Below are positions 1 to 9,552 of a DNA stretch of 64,000 bases, piece by piece. Location: positions 1 to 64,000 of the forward strand of contig JAJRQO010000027.1 of the NCBI GenBank assembly GCA_024280215.1, in the 5' to 3' direction. Below the pieces are notes generated by a model. That model did no database searches. It worked only from the letters and a program-made list of their open reading frames with translations, and was not told the origin of the DNA. Numbering within the stretch: the stretch's first letter is position 1; each line of letters opens with the position of its first letter. Source of the stretch: Candidatus Zixiibacteriota bacterium. GTDB lineage: Bacteria > Zixibacteria > MSB-5A5 > GN15 > FEB-12. Position numbers and translations under genes: made by a program.

Positions 1-12
1 CCTGTCTATCGT

Positions 13-39
13 GTCGGAACCGCAGGGGTTCCGACCTAC
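13..39 (-). repeat. REP-like palindrome, family G (GTAG-tagged 27-mer)
   Basis: gtcggaaccgcaggggttccgacctac; same 27-nt layout as the copies at 61184, 61786 and 61818. Confidence 0.75.
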
Positions 40-165
40 TTCACTATCTCAGCCAATATACTATATGGATGGAGGTAGTATTTAATGTGTTGGTTACATC
101 CAATAATGGGTTAAATGCTAAAAGTATTGGGTGGTCTTACGGCCATCCTTTTTTTTAATAAGAGA

Positions 166-783
166 TTATTTTGAAAATATAGTTCCATCCCACTCAGAAT
201 AAACTATTTCATCAAACTTTGGTTCCATCCTATCCCACATATCTCCCATATATCGCCGCTTGACCTCAAGAAAAAAATCTACATTTATTTGAGAAATTGA
301 GTCTGTAGAAATTCGAACATTTGAAACCAATATCGGTTTATAAAATGTTTGAAATTTATAATCATCTATTCTACCAACTATTAGAGTATCTCCATTATAA
401 ACGGTTGTTTCATAAGATTTTGGTTTATAATATTTTTGAGAAAAAATGAGGACATGATAATTCCCTGGCTTTACAGAGTCAGTAGCCAACAGAGTATCAA
501 TAGAATTAAAACCAAAAAGAACTGAATCTTGATCATATATCCAGTTATCTAGGACGTAGAGATAAGTTCTACTACCTTCAGGTTTAAAACTATCTAATAG
601 TTCTTTATCAATTTCAAATGGTTGTAAGAGATTAACTCTCCATACAAGAGAATCATTTCTATACTCGCTTAAATCAACACACTTTAATGCACCAGTAGTA
701 GATGGAATACGATTAGAGTCCGTACAGGAATCGGTAACCATTAAAAGAAATCCAACAAACAGAAACAGCAATATTTTTTTCAA
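166..783 (-). CDS. hypothetical lipoprotein
   Basis: ORF with lipoprotein-like signal (LLMVTDSC). Confidence 0.6.
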   Translation of the reverse strand: MKKILLFLFVGFLLMVTDSCTDSNRIPSTTGALKCVDLSEYRNDSLVWRVNLLQPFEIDKELLDSFKPEGSRTYLYVLDNWIYDQDSVLFGFNSIDTLLATDSVKPGNYHVLIFSQKYYKPKSYETTVYNGDTLIVGRIDDYKFQTFYKPILVSNVRISTDSISQINVDFFLEVKRRYMGDMWDRMEPKFDEIVYSEWDGTIFSK

Positions 784-803
784 GCTACCTCCCAGTCAGA
801 AGT

Positions 804-1745
804 CTAAAAGACAGAAAACTTAAAGTACTTTCGTGGGTCATTTTGAATATCTTCAATAAGTGAATTCATTCGAGCCATCAAGTCAGTCATTTCAGAATAC
901 AAAGCGGTGTCATTGACAAGCATTCCTAAGTTTCCCTGAGCAGCATTCATCTTGAATAAGATTGAGTCAAGTGACGCAGTACTATTCGCAAGATTATCAT
1001 ACAGTTTTGGGTCATTGACAAGTTTTCCAAGCGTGCCAGAATTGTCATCAACTTTAGCCATAATCGAACCCATCGCATCGGATGTTTCCTCAAGAGACTC
1101 AACAATCCTCACTTGATTTTTTTGAAGGTCTGACGTGAGCACCGTAAGTTTTTCAAGTAAGAGCGTCATGTTTTCATACATCTTCTCATCGGTAGCAATT
1201 TTCCCAAGGGTTCCTTCTCCCCTGTTCATACGTGACAACAAGGAATCGACATTATTGACAACACTTCTTACGTCAGAAAGTGAATTTTTCGCTTCAACAA
1301 AAACTGCTTCAGCAGTACCTGCATCTTTGGTCGGCACAACATCCATATTGGCAATTGGAGTACCACCATCAATACCAGGAATTACTTCAACATATTTATC
1401 GCCCAAGAAACCAATAGTGCCAAGCTGCACTCTGGCATTTTTTGTCATCCGATCCCATACTTCATTTTTCAATCGACAAACCAATTCAACTTGTTTATCA
1501 GGAGCGATATTTACAAACTTTACCGACTTTACATTGCCCACTTCAACACCAGACATCCATACCGGAGAACCAGGAACCAGCCCATTTACATTTTGAAAGT
1601 AACAGACAAATTTTTGTTTAGATTCAAAAATCGAGGTACCACCACCAGAGAGTGAAGCCCAAAACATTATTGAGATTGCGATTATTAACACAACACCTAT
1701 TTTGAGAGATCCCCATTTGACTTTCGTAGTTCTTTGCATATTCAT
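804..1745 (-). CDS. MlaD/MCE family substrate-binding protein of a lipid ABC transporter
   Basis: N-terminal TM and MCE domain (YFQNVNGLVPGSPVWMSGVEVGNVKSV); next to MlaF- and MlaE-like genes. Confidence 0.9.
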   Translation of the reverse strand: MNMQRTTKVKWGSLKIGVVLIIAISIMFWASLSGGGTSIFESKQKFVCYFQNVNGLVPGSPVWMSGVEVGNVKSVKFVNIAPDKQVELVCRLKNEVWDRMTKNARVQLGTIGFLGDKYVEVIPGIDGGTPIANMDVVPTKDAGTAEAVFVEAKNSLSDVRSVVNNVDSLLSRMNRGEGTLGKIATDEKMYENMTLLLEKLTVLTSDLQKNQVRIVESLEETSDAMGSIMAKVDDNSGTLGKLVNDPKLYDNLANSTASLDSILFKMNAAQGNLGMLVNDTALYSEMTDLMARMNSLIEDIQNDPRKYFKFSVF

Positions 1746-1757
1746 ATCAATATCATC

Positions 1758-2537
1758 CTATGTATAGTTGAAAAATTCTTTTTTAAGTACTTCATTAAAC
1801 GACAATCTAAATGGAGCTAAAAATTGTAACACTTTTAAATCTTTAGAATCACGTAATTCTTCTAAACTACCATCAAAGGCGATTTCACCTTCGATAATCA
1901 CAATAAACCGTTTTGCGAATCCGATAGCATCAGTAATCTGATGTGTAACCACAATAGTTGCAATCTGCCGTTCTCTATTTAATTTTGAGATAAGTTCTAA
2001 AACATTTTCAGTTGATTGTGGATCAAGCCCTGTCGTTGGTTCGTCGTAGAGCATAGCTTTCGGAGCAGTTGACAAAAGTGACCGTCCAATCGCAACCCGA
2101 CGTTGCATACCACCAGAAAGTTGTTCAGGCAGTTTGTCCATAATTTCCTTAGCATTTAAACCAACAAAGCCAAGCATTTCAACAGCACGTTTACCAATTT
2201 CATCAATAGAAAGATTGGAATGTTCCAAAAGATAAAAGCCAACATTTTCCCAAACAGACATTGAATCAAACAATGCACCATCTTGAAAGACCATACCAAT
2301 ATTTTTTCGAATTTCCTGTTTCTCTTTTTCTCTTAGATGACAAATATTTTTCCCGTCGACTAAAATCTCACCTGTCTGAGGACATTCAAGTCCTAAAATC
2401 AGCCTCAGAATTGTTGACTTACCCGACCCAGATGGTCCCATGACAACAACGGATTCCGATGAACCAACAGAAAACGAGACATTTTTTAGAATTGGAGTTT
2501 CACCATAAGCAAAACTGATATTTTTAATCTCAATCAT
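1758..2537 (-). CDS. MlaF-like ABC transporter ATP-binding protein
   Basis: Walker A GPSGSGKST, signature LSGGMQRRVAIGR, Walker B AMLYDEPTTGLDP. Confidence 0.93.
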   Translation of the reverse strand: MIEIKNISFAYGETPILKNVSFSVGSSESVVVMGPSGSGKSTILRLILGLECPQTGEILVDGKNICHLREKEKQEIRKNIGMVFQDGALFDSMSVWENVGFYLLEHSNLSIDEIGKRAVEMLGFVGLNAKEIMDKLPEQLSGGMQRRVAIGRSLLSTAPKAMLYDEPTTGLDPQSTENVLELISKLNRERQIATIVVTHQITDAIGFAKRFIVIIEGEIAFDGSLEELRDSKDLKVLQFLAPFRLSFNEVLKKEFFNYT

Positions 2538-3292
2538 AAGTAACCTTTTAGGTAGGTTGATGCTAATTTGGTAATGAAAAAGTTTACAACTAAAATTACA
2601 ATTGATGCAAGTACTACTGATTCGGTCGTCGCTTTACCAACACCTTTTGTACCACCTTCAGCAGTGAAACCTTTATAGCATGCGATAAAGGCAATGACAA
2701 ATGAGAAGACAATCGGCTTTATAATGCCAATAAATAAATTCCCAAAAATAAGCCGTTCTTTCACCGCCGCAAAATACATTGTACCTGAGACATGAGCTAA
2801 AAAGACGGCAATAATATATCCACCAAAAATGGCAATCGCATCACAAAAAATTGTCAAGACAGGAACCATGACCATAAGAGCTATAAGTCTTGGTACAGCA
2901 AGTTTTTGAATTGGGTCAATCCCAAAAGACTTAAGAGCATTAATTTGATTCGACGACTTCATTGCACCAATCTCTGCAGTAATTCCAGATGCAACTCGAG
3001 CAGCTATCATGAGAGCAGCCAAAACAGGTCCAAGTTCACGCACAATCGCAATTGTCATAATCCTTCCGAGATAATCTTTTGCCCCAAAATCAGCTAATTC
3101 ATTTGAAAACGCTAAGGCAAATCCTTGCCCAGCAAAGATACCAGTAAGAATCACCAAATATAGAGATCCGATGCCAATAAGATACATCTGTTCTTTTGTT
3201 TCAGTAAAATAAAATGGACGACGGAATATCGCTGCGAATGTCTTCACCGAGAAGATAAAGAGTTCTTGCGATGTATACGCAAAATGCTTCAA
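2534..3292 (-). CDS. MlaE-like ABC transporter permease
   Basis: MlaE family motifs (VRELGPVLAALMIAARVASGITAEIGAMKSSNQINAL). Confidence 0.93.
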   Translation of the reverse strand: MKHFAYTSQELFIFSVKTFAAIFRRPFYFTETKEQMYLIGIGSLYLVILTGIFAGQGFALAFSNELADFGAKDYLGRIMTIAIVRELGPVLAALMIAARVASGITAEIGAMKSSNQINALKSFGIDPIQKLAVPRLIALMVMVPVLTIFCDAIAIFGGYIIAVFLAHVSGTMYFAAVKERLIFGNLFIGIIKPIVFSFVIAFIACYKGFTAEGGTKGVGKATTESVVLASIVILVVNFFITKLASTYLKGYL

Positions 3293-3457
3293 ACCTTTAT
3301 TTATTATAGAAAAAATTGTAAATCCTCTCTTTCAGTTACTACTTTACAACTACTATGATAGCAATATCATAAACTATTCAACAGAAAAAAAGTAAAATAG
3401 TTTAAAAAAAATCAAAGACAAGTTCTATTTTTTTCGTTATATATAGTTCTTAATAAC

Positions 3458-4516
3458 TTGCTTATAATGACTATTAAAGATAGAGATAAAAATATGACTG
3501 AAATCAAAAAAAAACGTGGTCACTGCATCGCTCTTTTCTCAGGCGGATTAGATTCCGCTTTGGCGGTTCTTTTGATGTTACATCAAGATATAGAAGTAAC
3601 TGCAATAACATTTATGACTCATTTTGGATGCGACTTGGGCGATAGGTCATCATGTGGATCGAACCCATACCCAGCAGCTGAGAAGTACGGCTTTAATGTA
3701 AAGCTGATGCATTTAGGTCAAAAATTCGTAGATATTATCGAAAAACCTAAATACGGCTATGGCAAGAACATGAATCCATGTACCGATTGTCGAATTTTGA
3801 TGCTTGAAGAAGCGAAGAACTTAATGGATATGGTAGGTGCTGATTTTATCATCACAGGTGAAGTTATGGGGCAGCGACCAATGTCGCAGGTCAAACATAA
3901 ACTCAACCTTGTTGAAAATGTCACTGGACTTAAAGGGAAACTCCTTCGACCTCTCTCAGCAAAACTTCTTAAACCAACTGATGCTGAGCTCAATGGCATG
4001 ATTGACCGTGAAAAGCTCGAAGGCATTTCTGGTCGTGGACGACACCGTCAGATAGAACTTGCTAAGGAATATGGATTGGATGATTACCCCAACCCAGCAT
4101 CGGGATGTTTACTTACCGATGAAAGTTATTCTATCAGATTACGAGATTTACTGAAGCATTCTGGACGACTAACATTTGATGATCTAAACCTTTTGCGAAT
4201 CGGACGGCATTATCGTTTAGATCCAAACACAAAAGTAATAGTTGGTCGTGATGAAAGAGAAAACGATCAGCTTGAAGCATACAAAAAGCCACATTATGCC
4301 CATGTTGAAGCAATCGGCATTGGTTCTCCTGTCAGCTTGGTCATTGGGGATTGTTCTGATGACAACATCAAAAAAGCTGCGATGATTACGGCACGATTCA
4401 CATCGGCTAAAAAAGACCCATCAGTGAAAATCACATTGGTTAGCGACGAATCGCAACCGATTTATGATGTCCCCCCTGCTAAAGATGAAGATTTAAAGTT
4501 TATACAACTTCGATAA
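3458..4516 (+). CDS. MnmA/ThiI-like PP-loop tRNA thiolation-type protein
   Basis: PP-loop SGGLDSALA, CxxC (PCTDC), GEVMGQRPMSQ; start may be an internal ATG. Confidence 0.75.
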   Translation: MLIMTIKDRDKNMTEIKKKRGHCIALFSGGLDSALAVLLMLHQDIEVTAITFMTHFGCDLGDRSSCGSNPYPAAEKYGFNVKLMHLGQKFVDIIEKPKYGYGKNMNPCTDCRILMLEEAKNLMDMVGADFIITGEVMGQRPMSQVKHKLNLVENVTGLKGKLLRPLSAKLLKPTDAELNGMIDREKLEGISGRGRHRQIELAKEYGLDDYPNPASGCLLTDESYSIRLRDLLKHSGRLTFDDLNLLRIGRHYRLDPNTKVIVGRDERENDQLEAYKKPHYAHVEAIGIGSPVSLVIGDCSDDNIKKAAMITARFTSAKKDPSVKITLVSDESQPIYDVPPAKDEDLKFIQLR

Positions 4517-4814
4517 TCTATATGCACGAAAAAGATCCCAACCATCTCGTTAGGACCTTCTCTCTCCTCACCATCTGAAGTCTTAAAAACAACTCAACCG
4601 CCAAGAAAGTTATTTTCAAATCAGAAATCTGACACGACTCCAGTGATTATATACCCTATATAGTAACAAATCGCATGCCAACCACATGATAATTACCTAT
4701 CTCATTGTATGATTGGAACTTAGAAGGACTGCACTTTATAACAGAGTTAATATTATAGAAATTACGCAGAATATGCTCTAAAACCGTCGCAGAACTTAAT
4801 AAAAGGCAAAAAAT

Positions 4815-4841
4815 AAGCCTTCCTTTGGAAGAGGAAGGCTT
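4815..4841 (-). terminator. intrinsic terminator of the 4864-5667 gene
   Basis: AAGCCTTCCT/AGGAAGGCTT stem followed on the minus strand by a T-rich tract. Confidence 0.75.
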
Positions 4842-4863
4842 AAGAAGATATACAAATTGGAGC

Positions 4864-5667
4864 CTATTTCAGCATAACCATTTTTTTGGTTTCACTGAAT
4901 GATTCCGTGTCTATACGATAAAAATACATACCACTGGCAAGTGTTGATCCATCAAATTCAACAATATGATTACCAGCTTCCATTTGACCATCAACTAAAG
5001 TCATAACTTTTTGGCCTAAGACATTATAGACAGCAAGCGATACATTTTCAGCATTTGGTAATGAAAATGAAATCTGAGTTGCTGGGTTAAATGGGTTTGG
5101 ATAGTTTTGATTTAATGCAAACGCGTCAGGTAGGGCATCAACTCCATTTGATAACGCTACAGTTGTGCTACCGAATTCAGGAGAAGTTGATACAATTGTT
5201 CCATCATCTCCATGAGAGACAAAAGTAAGAGCATGATACGGCTCTGTCATAATAACTTCTTCAATTCTGATATCAGTAACAAATTCGTCATTGACTTCAA
5301 AAACGAGTTTAGCAATAACACCATCACCAATAGCGAGATTTGGTTTCGCTTCTTGAGTGAACTGTGGAAGCAGTCCAATAACAACGGTATTGTTTTCGTT
5401 GTCAATATTAGCAATTTTTAAATCAAAATAGTCAACCCGAGTTCCTTCGAATATGACTTCTTTTAATGTTACTCCTTCTGAGAAACTCAGAGGAATATCT
5501 AATGCCGCCAGTTCAACATTATTAGATATTTCAATTGGTACAACCACAAGATTATCAGCCGAAACTGTAGTTTTAGCAAAGCCAAAATTATTCGCTCCAG
5601 CAAAGACAAATGTTGGTGCCAATAAAACACAGACGATAATGATGGTTAGTTGTAAACGTTTTGTCAA
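4864..5667 (-). CDS. secreted cohesin-like protein with C-terminal T9SS-type sorting tail
   Basis: Signal peptide; tail FALNQNYPNPFNPATQISFSLPNAENVSLAVYNVLGQKV...KKMVMLK; TTG start behind GAGGAGGTGA. Confidence 0.8.
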   Translation of the reverse strand: MTKRLQLTIIIVCVLLAPTFVFAGANNFGFAKTTVSADNLVVVPIEISNNVELAALDIPLSFSEGVTLKEVIFEGTRVDYFDLKIANIDNENNTVVIGLLPQFTQEAKPNLAIGDGVIAKLVFEVNDEFVTDIRIEEVIMTEPYHALTFVSHGDDGTIVSTSPEFGSTTVALSNGVDALPDAFALNQNYPNPFNPATQISFSLPNAENVSLAVYNVLGQKVMTLVDGQMEAGNHIVEFDGSTLASGMYFYRIDTESFSETKKMVMLK

Positions 5668-6130
5668 GGTTCACCTCCTCAAAGGTTTAATTCGCTCTTG
5701 CTTCGTGCTTTCAATTCCGTTGAAAAACAGAAGCCCTTCAATCCGTAAATAAACGAAAGGTGCTTAATTTTTATATTCTAATACTCTTTTTTAAGACGGT
5801 TTGTGTATGTCTCTTGTTTCAGCAATATTAAATTAGAATGATTTAAATTTAAACATTGATAATTTAACAATTGTACTGTCACAAGTTCCCTGTTACTATT
5901 GTAAAGTGTTCCGCAATGAATTACTAATTACTCGCCCTGTCTTAATTATATACATATATACAACGTGATTAGTTCCTATAAAAGGAAAAAATAATAATAC
6001 TTATCGCATCGCAGATAATGCGAACACTGTCTGAAGCCTGTTTTACTGAACACCTCGAAGGGTGGGAGCTCGTCAGGTCTCGGAAAGGCCTGACCTGAAT
6101 CTCTTTTGTAGGGTTCGGTCATGTTTTTAC

Positions 6131-6217
6131 AGGTTCTGATGGGTGCTTTCACGCATTAGTGTGATACACCTGACACACAGTCAGTTCTCAATTCGCTAAA
6201 GCGAATAAGGAACCGAC
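6131..6217. repeat. paired nested-hairpin repeats, family A (second unit 6180-6217)
   Basis: gtcagttctcaattcgctaaagcgaataaggaaccgac preceded by caggttctgatgggtgctttcacgcattagtgtgatacacctgacac. Confidence 0.65.
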
Positions 6218-6463
6218 TAAACAATTTAAGCCACTTTTTCGCTATAACCAAATCAGGCACAACTTGTTACAAGGAATTGGGTTTGTTTTGTCAAATTTGC
6301 GTTTATTTTTCTATCCTCTTCATATTGCAGAAAATGTTCTTCATTTCATTAAACAAGTTAGATTACTATTTTACGATGTTTTTATATACGAATTGACAAA
6401 AAGCAATAATTGTGTATTTTGATGTCAATAATAGATTTATGTTTTTTAAAATCGGAGGAAAAG

Positions 6464-8914
6464 TTGAAAAAAGTTCTTAAAAGTTTTTTAGTTGTATTGT
6501 TACTTACAAATTCAACATACGCAGTAAATAAAACAGATAATCTATCAAACATTCAAGTCACAAAATCACTTACCTCGATGCCATTTTCATTCACACAAAA
6601 TAATGGGCAATGGGATGAACAGGTAAAATTCCGTGCCAATGCTGGTGGTGCGACGATGTGGTTTGCATCCGATGGTGCCTACTACCAATTCACCCGTACA
6701 ATTAGATCTGAAGATTCCGATCCATTTGAAGACGTCACCCTGAGCTTGTCGAAGGGTCACCGACCAGACTCAATCGAGACGATGATGATAAAAGCCAACT
6801 TCGTGGGAGCAAATCAAAATCCACAAATGGTCGGGGTAGATATGATAGATTACAAATGTAATTACTTCATTGGTAACGACCAATTAAAATGGGCAACTGA
6901 TGTTCCCAACTTTACGGCTGTAATGTATGAACAAATATACGATGGTATCGATTTGAAATATTATGGCAATGGTACCCATATGGAGTATGATTATATCGTC
7001 GAACCAGGTGCTGACTTTTCACAAATCAAAATTCAATACGAAGGTGCCGAATCAATCGCAGTTAATGATAACGGTGAGTTAGTTGTGACAACTATGTGGG
7101 GTGAGGTTGTCGAACAACGACCTATCATTTATCAGATCGAAAACAGCATACGTGTACCAATTGATGGCAGTTATAAATTAAGTGGAGCTAGCTCCTTTTC
7201 ATTTGAACTCGCTGATTACAACACTTCTCTCCCATTAATCATCGACCCTGTCTTGGAGTATAGTACGTATTTGGGAGGAAGTAGAAATGATAGAGGATTA
7301 AGTACTGTAGTAGATAATTTTGGGTCTTCATATATAACTGGATATACTTCTTCTCCAGATTTCCCAATTGTAAACCCTTATAATGAAACATATCAAAATG
7401 GATACAGAGATATCTTTGTTTCAAAGTTGAATCCAACAGGAAATGGTTTAATTTTCAGTACATTTATTGGTGGGAATGGTTACGATAATGCTTATTCAAT
7501 CGATGTAGATCGATTTGGAGCAACTTACATTACTGGAATGACATCTTCATCTGATTTCCCTACTATAAATGCACTTAGTGATTCAGCAAATAGTGTTGTA
7601 GATGCCTTTGTAACTAAATTAAATTCAACAGGAGATAGTTTGGTTTATAGTACCTACTTAGGTGGTAGTAATCAAGATGTAGGAGCGTGCATTATTACTG
7701 ATGATTCTGGAGGAGTTTATATAACTGGAAGGACATCTTCAATTGATTTTCCTCTTCATAAACCGCTTTTTGGAACATTTATGGGTGGTGAAAATGATGC
7801 TTTTGTAACCAAATTAAGTCCAACAGGTTCATACCTAAATTATAGCACATATATAGGAGGGAGTGGTATTGATTATTCTAATGGTATTGCCGTTGATGGT
7901 TCAGGTAATGCATATATAGTTGGATTCACTAATTCTCAAGATTTACCTACTTATAATGCATTTCAAGAATCACAAAGTGGGGCTGGTGATATATTTGTCG
8001 CAAAGTTAAGTAATACAGGAGATAGTCTTGCATATTGTACTTATTTAGGAGGAGAATATTATGATATTGGTTATGACATTTGTGTTGATAGTTCAGGTTC
8101 TGCTTATATAGTAGGGTTTACAGCTTCGGATAATTACCCTGTATATAATCCATATCAAGAAAACTTAGATAATTATGGAGGTAATATTGTAATTACGAAA
8201 ATCAACACAAGCGGAACTAGCTTAGAATATAGTACATATATAGGGGGAAGCAATGCTGATTATGTAAGTGCGATCGAAGTAGATAACTTAGGCTGTGCTT
8301 ATATAACTGGATTGACAACATCTTTTGATTTTCCAGTTGTTAATGCTATTAATAATACAATGAATGGTAGTTCAGCAATATATATTACAAAATTTAATGA
8401 AATCGGTGATAATCTTGAATTTAGCACCTTTTTCGGTGGAACTAGTAGTGACCATTCTCAAGATATTGACATAGATGTAAATGGTAATATATACATAACT
8501 GGTTGGACAACATCTGATGATTTTCCGGTAATTAACCCTTTTGATAGTACATATAAGATTGGTGAGCATGCTTTTATCAGTAAATTTTCTTTTGTTTCTA
8601 CTGACATTGAAAAAGATGACCTTTATAATCTACCGACTAATTTCAACTTGTCACAAAACTATCCGAATCCGTTTAATCCATCAACTACGATTGAATTTAA
8701 TCTGCCAACAAAATCGAATGTAACTATTAATATTTATAATCTGCTTGGACAAGAAATAAATCAACTTGTCAATCAAGTATATTCAGTTGGCAACTACAAA
8801 GTCACATGGGATGGCAGAACTTCTAATGGAAGTCAAGCATCTACTGGTATTTATTTATATCGAATAAAAACGGATAACTTTGTCGAAACTAAAAAAATGT
8901 TACTATTGAAATAA
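6464..8914 (+). CDS. secreted SBBP-repeat beta-propeller protein with C-terminal sorting tail
   Basis: Seven ~64-aa repeats (LxYSTYLGGSxxD...VDxxGxxYITGxTxSxDFP); tail NLSQNYPNPFNPSTTIEFNLP...KKMLLLK; TTG at 6464 follows ATCGGAGGAAAAG and starts a signal peptide, so it is preferred over the track start at 6410. Confidence 0.85.
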   Translation: MKKVLKSFLVVLLLTNSTYAVNKTDNLSNIQVTKSLTSMPFSFTQNNGQWDEQVKFRANAGGATMWFASDGAYYQFTRTIRSEDSDPFEDVTLSLSKGHRPDSIETMMIKANFVGANQNPQMVGVDMIDYKCNYFIGNDQLKWATDVPNFTAVMYEQIYDGIDLKYYGNGTHMEYDYIVEPGADFSQIKIQYEGAESIAVNDNGELVVTTMWGEVVEQRPIIYQIENSIRVPIDGSYKLSGASSFSFELADYNTSLPLIIDPVLEYSTYLGGSRNDRGLSTVVDNFGSSYITGYTSSPDFPIVNPYNETYQNGYRDIFVSKLNPTGNGLIFSTFIGGNGYDNAYSIDVDRFGATYITGMTSSSDFPTINALSDSANSVVDAFVTKLNSTGDSLVYSTYLGGSNQDVGACIITDDSGGVYITGRTSSIDFPLHKPLFGTFMGGENDAFVTKLSPTGSYLNYSTYIGGSGIDYSNGIAVDGSGNAYIVGFTNSQDLPTYNAFQESQSGAGDIFVAKLSNTGDSLAYCTYLGGEYYDIGYDICVDSSGSAYIVGFTASDNYPVYNPYQENLDNYGGNIVITKINTSGTSLEYSTYIGGSNADYVSAIEVDNLGCAYITGLTTSFDFPVVNAINNTMNGSSAIYITKFNEIGDNLEFSTFFGGTSSDHSQDIDIDVNGNIYITGWTTSDDFPVINPFDSTYKIGEHAFISKFSFVSTDIEKDDLYNLPTNFNLSQNYPNPFNPSTTIEFNLPTKSNVTINIYNLLGQEINQLVNQVYSVGNYKVTWDGRTSNGSQASTGIYLYRIKTDNFVETKKMLLLK
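6734..6760 (+). repeat. 27-bp palindromic repeat inside a CDS (family F)
   Basis: gtcaccctgagcttgtcgaagggtcac; arms GTCACCCT/AGGGTCAC pair with one mismatch; same arms as the intergenic element at 61909-61951. Confidence 0.7.
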
Positions 8915-8950
8915 ATATTTATAATATTTTTATGTGAGATTACTTGTTAC

Positions 8951-9035
8951 GTCAGTTCCTTATTTTGATTTATCAAAATTGGAACTGATGAACAACTGTC
9001 AGTTCATAATTTGCTAAAGCGAATAAGGAACCGAC
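8951..9035. repeat. inverted pair of nested-hairpin repeats, family A
   Basis: gtcagttccttattttgatttatcaaaattggaactgat and, 8 nt later, gtcagttcataatttgctaaagcgaataaggaaccgac in opposite orientation. Confidence 0.75.
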
Positions 9036-9112
9036 CGAACAAGAAATTATCCAGATTGTCGGGTTTCTCACAATTATATTTTTGGGAATCGGAACCACGA
9101 CTAACATAAACA

Positions 9113-9132
9113 AGGCAATGCCCTGTCGGTAC
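9113..9132 (-). repeat. degenerate family D palindrome
   Basis: aggcaatgccctgtcggtac, compare gacagggcaatgccctgtcgctac at 60543. Confidence 0.55.
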
Positions 9133-9234
9133 AGCTTTGCTGGTCTCCGTGCAAGCACGGAGAGGAGTGAGGAAAGACTGGTTCCCCGAGCAAGTCGGGG
9201 ATGGTTTGTCTTAATTCTATTATAAGAGGAACAG

Positions 9235-9264
9235 GCAGGTCGCAAAAGCGAGACCTTCCCTACT
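9235..9264 (-). repeat. GTAG-tagged palindrome, family H
   Basis: ggcaggtcgcaaaagcgagaccttccctac. Confidence 0.6.
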
Positions 9265-9304
9265 TATATCCTTGGAACACCAGCCTACAAAGCTATTGTA
9301 GATT

Positions 9305-9333
9305 GGCAGAACCGCTAAAGGGTTCTTCCCTAC
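9305..9333 (-). repeat. GTAG-tagged 29-bp palindrome, family C
   Basis: ggcagaaccgctaaagggttcttccctac; same layout as 44722-44750 and 61855-61883. Confidence 0.7.
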
Positions 9334-9436
9334 TACACTGGGATGACATGTGGGGCATACTTCGATAAGCTCATTATGACTTTGTCGGGTTCTGCATTCG
9401 ACAAGTCGAATCCTTGGAACACCGACCTACAAAGCT

Positions 9437-9464
9437 ATAAGGGCGTTTCGCGAAACGCCCCTAC
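9437..9464 (-). repeat. 28-bp palindrome, family B
   Basis: ataagggcgtttcgcgaaacgcccctac; inner 20 bp perfectly self-complementary. Confidence 0.75.
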
Positions 9465-9552
9465 AATTTTCATTCAAACTAAAAACTTGACAGCGACCCT
9501 ATTTCACTCGTTTATTTTATAAAATAAAATAACTATCCTCAACGGAGAATGT

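Noticed and set aside
1135-1596. 153-aa plus-strand ORF antisense to the MlaD-like gene
   Set aside because: Opposite strand of a clear MCE-family CDS; low-complexity S/T-rich translation typical of shadow ORFs.
7252-8600. DNA-level tandem repeat array
   Set aside because: The periodicity is in the protein (SBBP repeats); nucleotide sequence has diverged.
8973-9245. 90-aa minus-strand ORF
   Set aside because: Lies wholly in the palindromic repeat cluster; no plausible domain or ribosome-binding context.
8940-9470. CRISPR array possibility
   Set aside because: Repeat units differ in family, orientation and spacing; no regular repeat-spacer pattern and no cas genes in the window.
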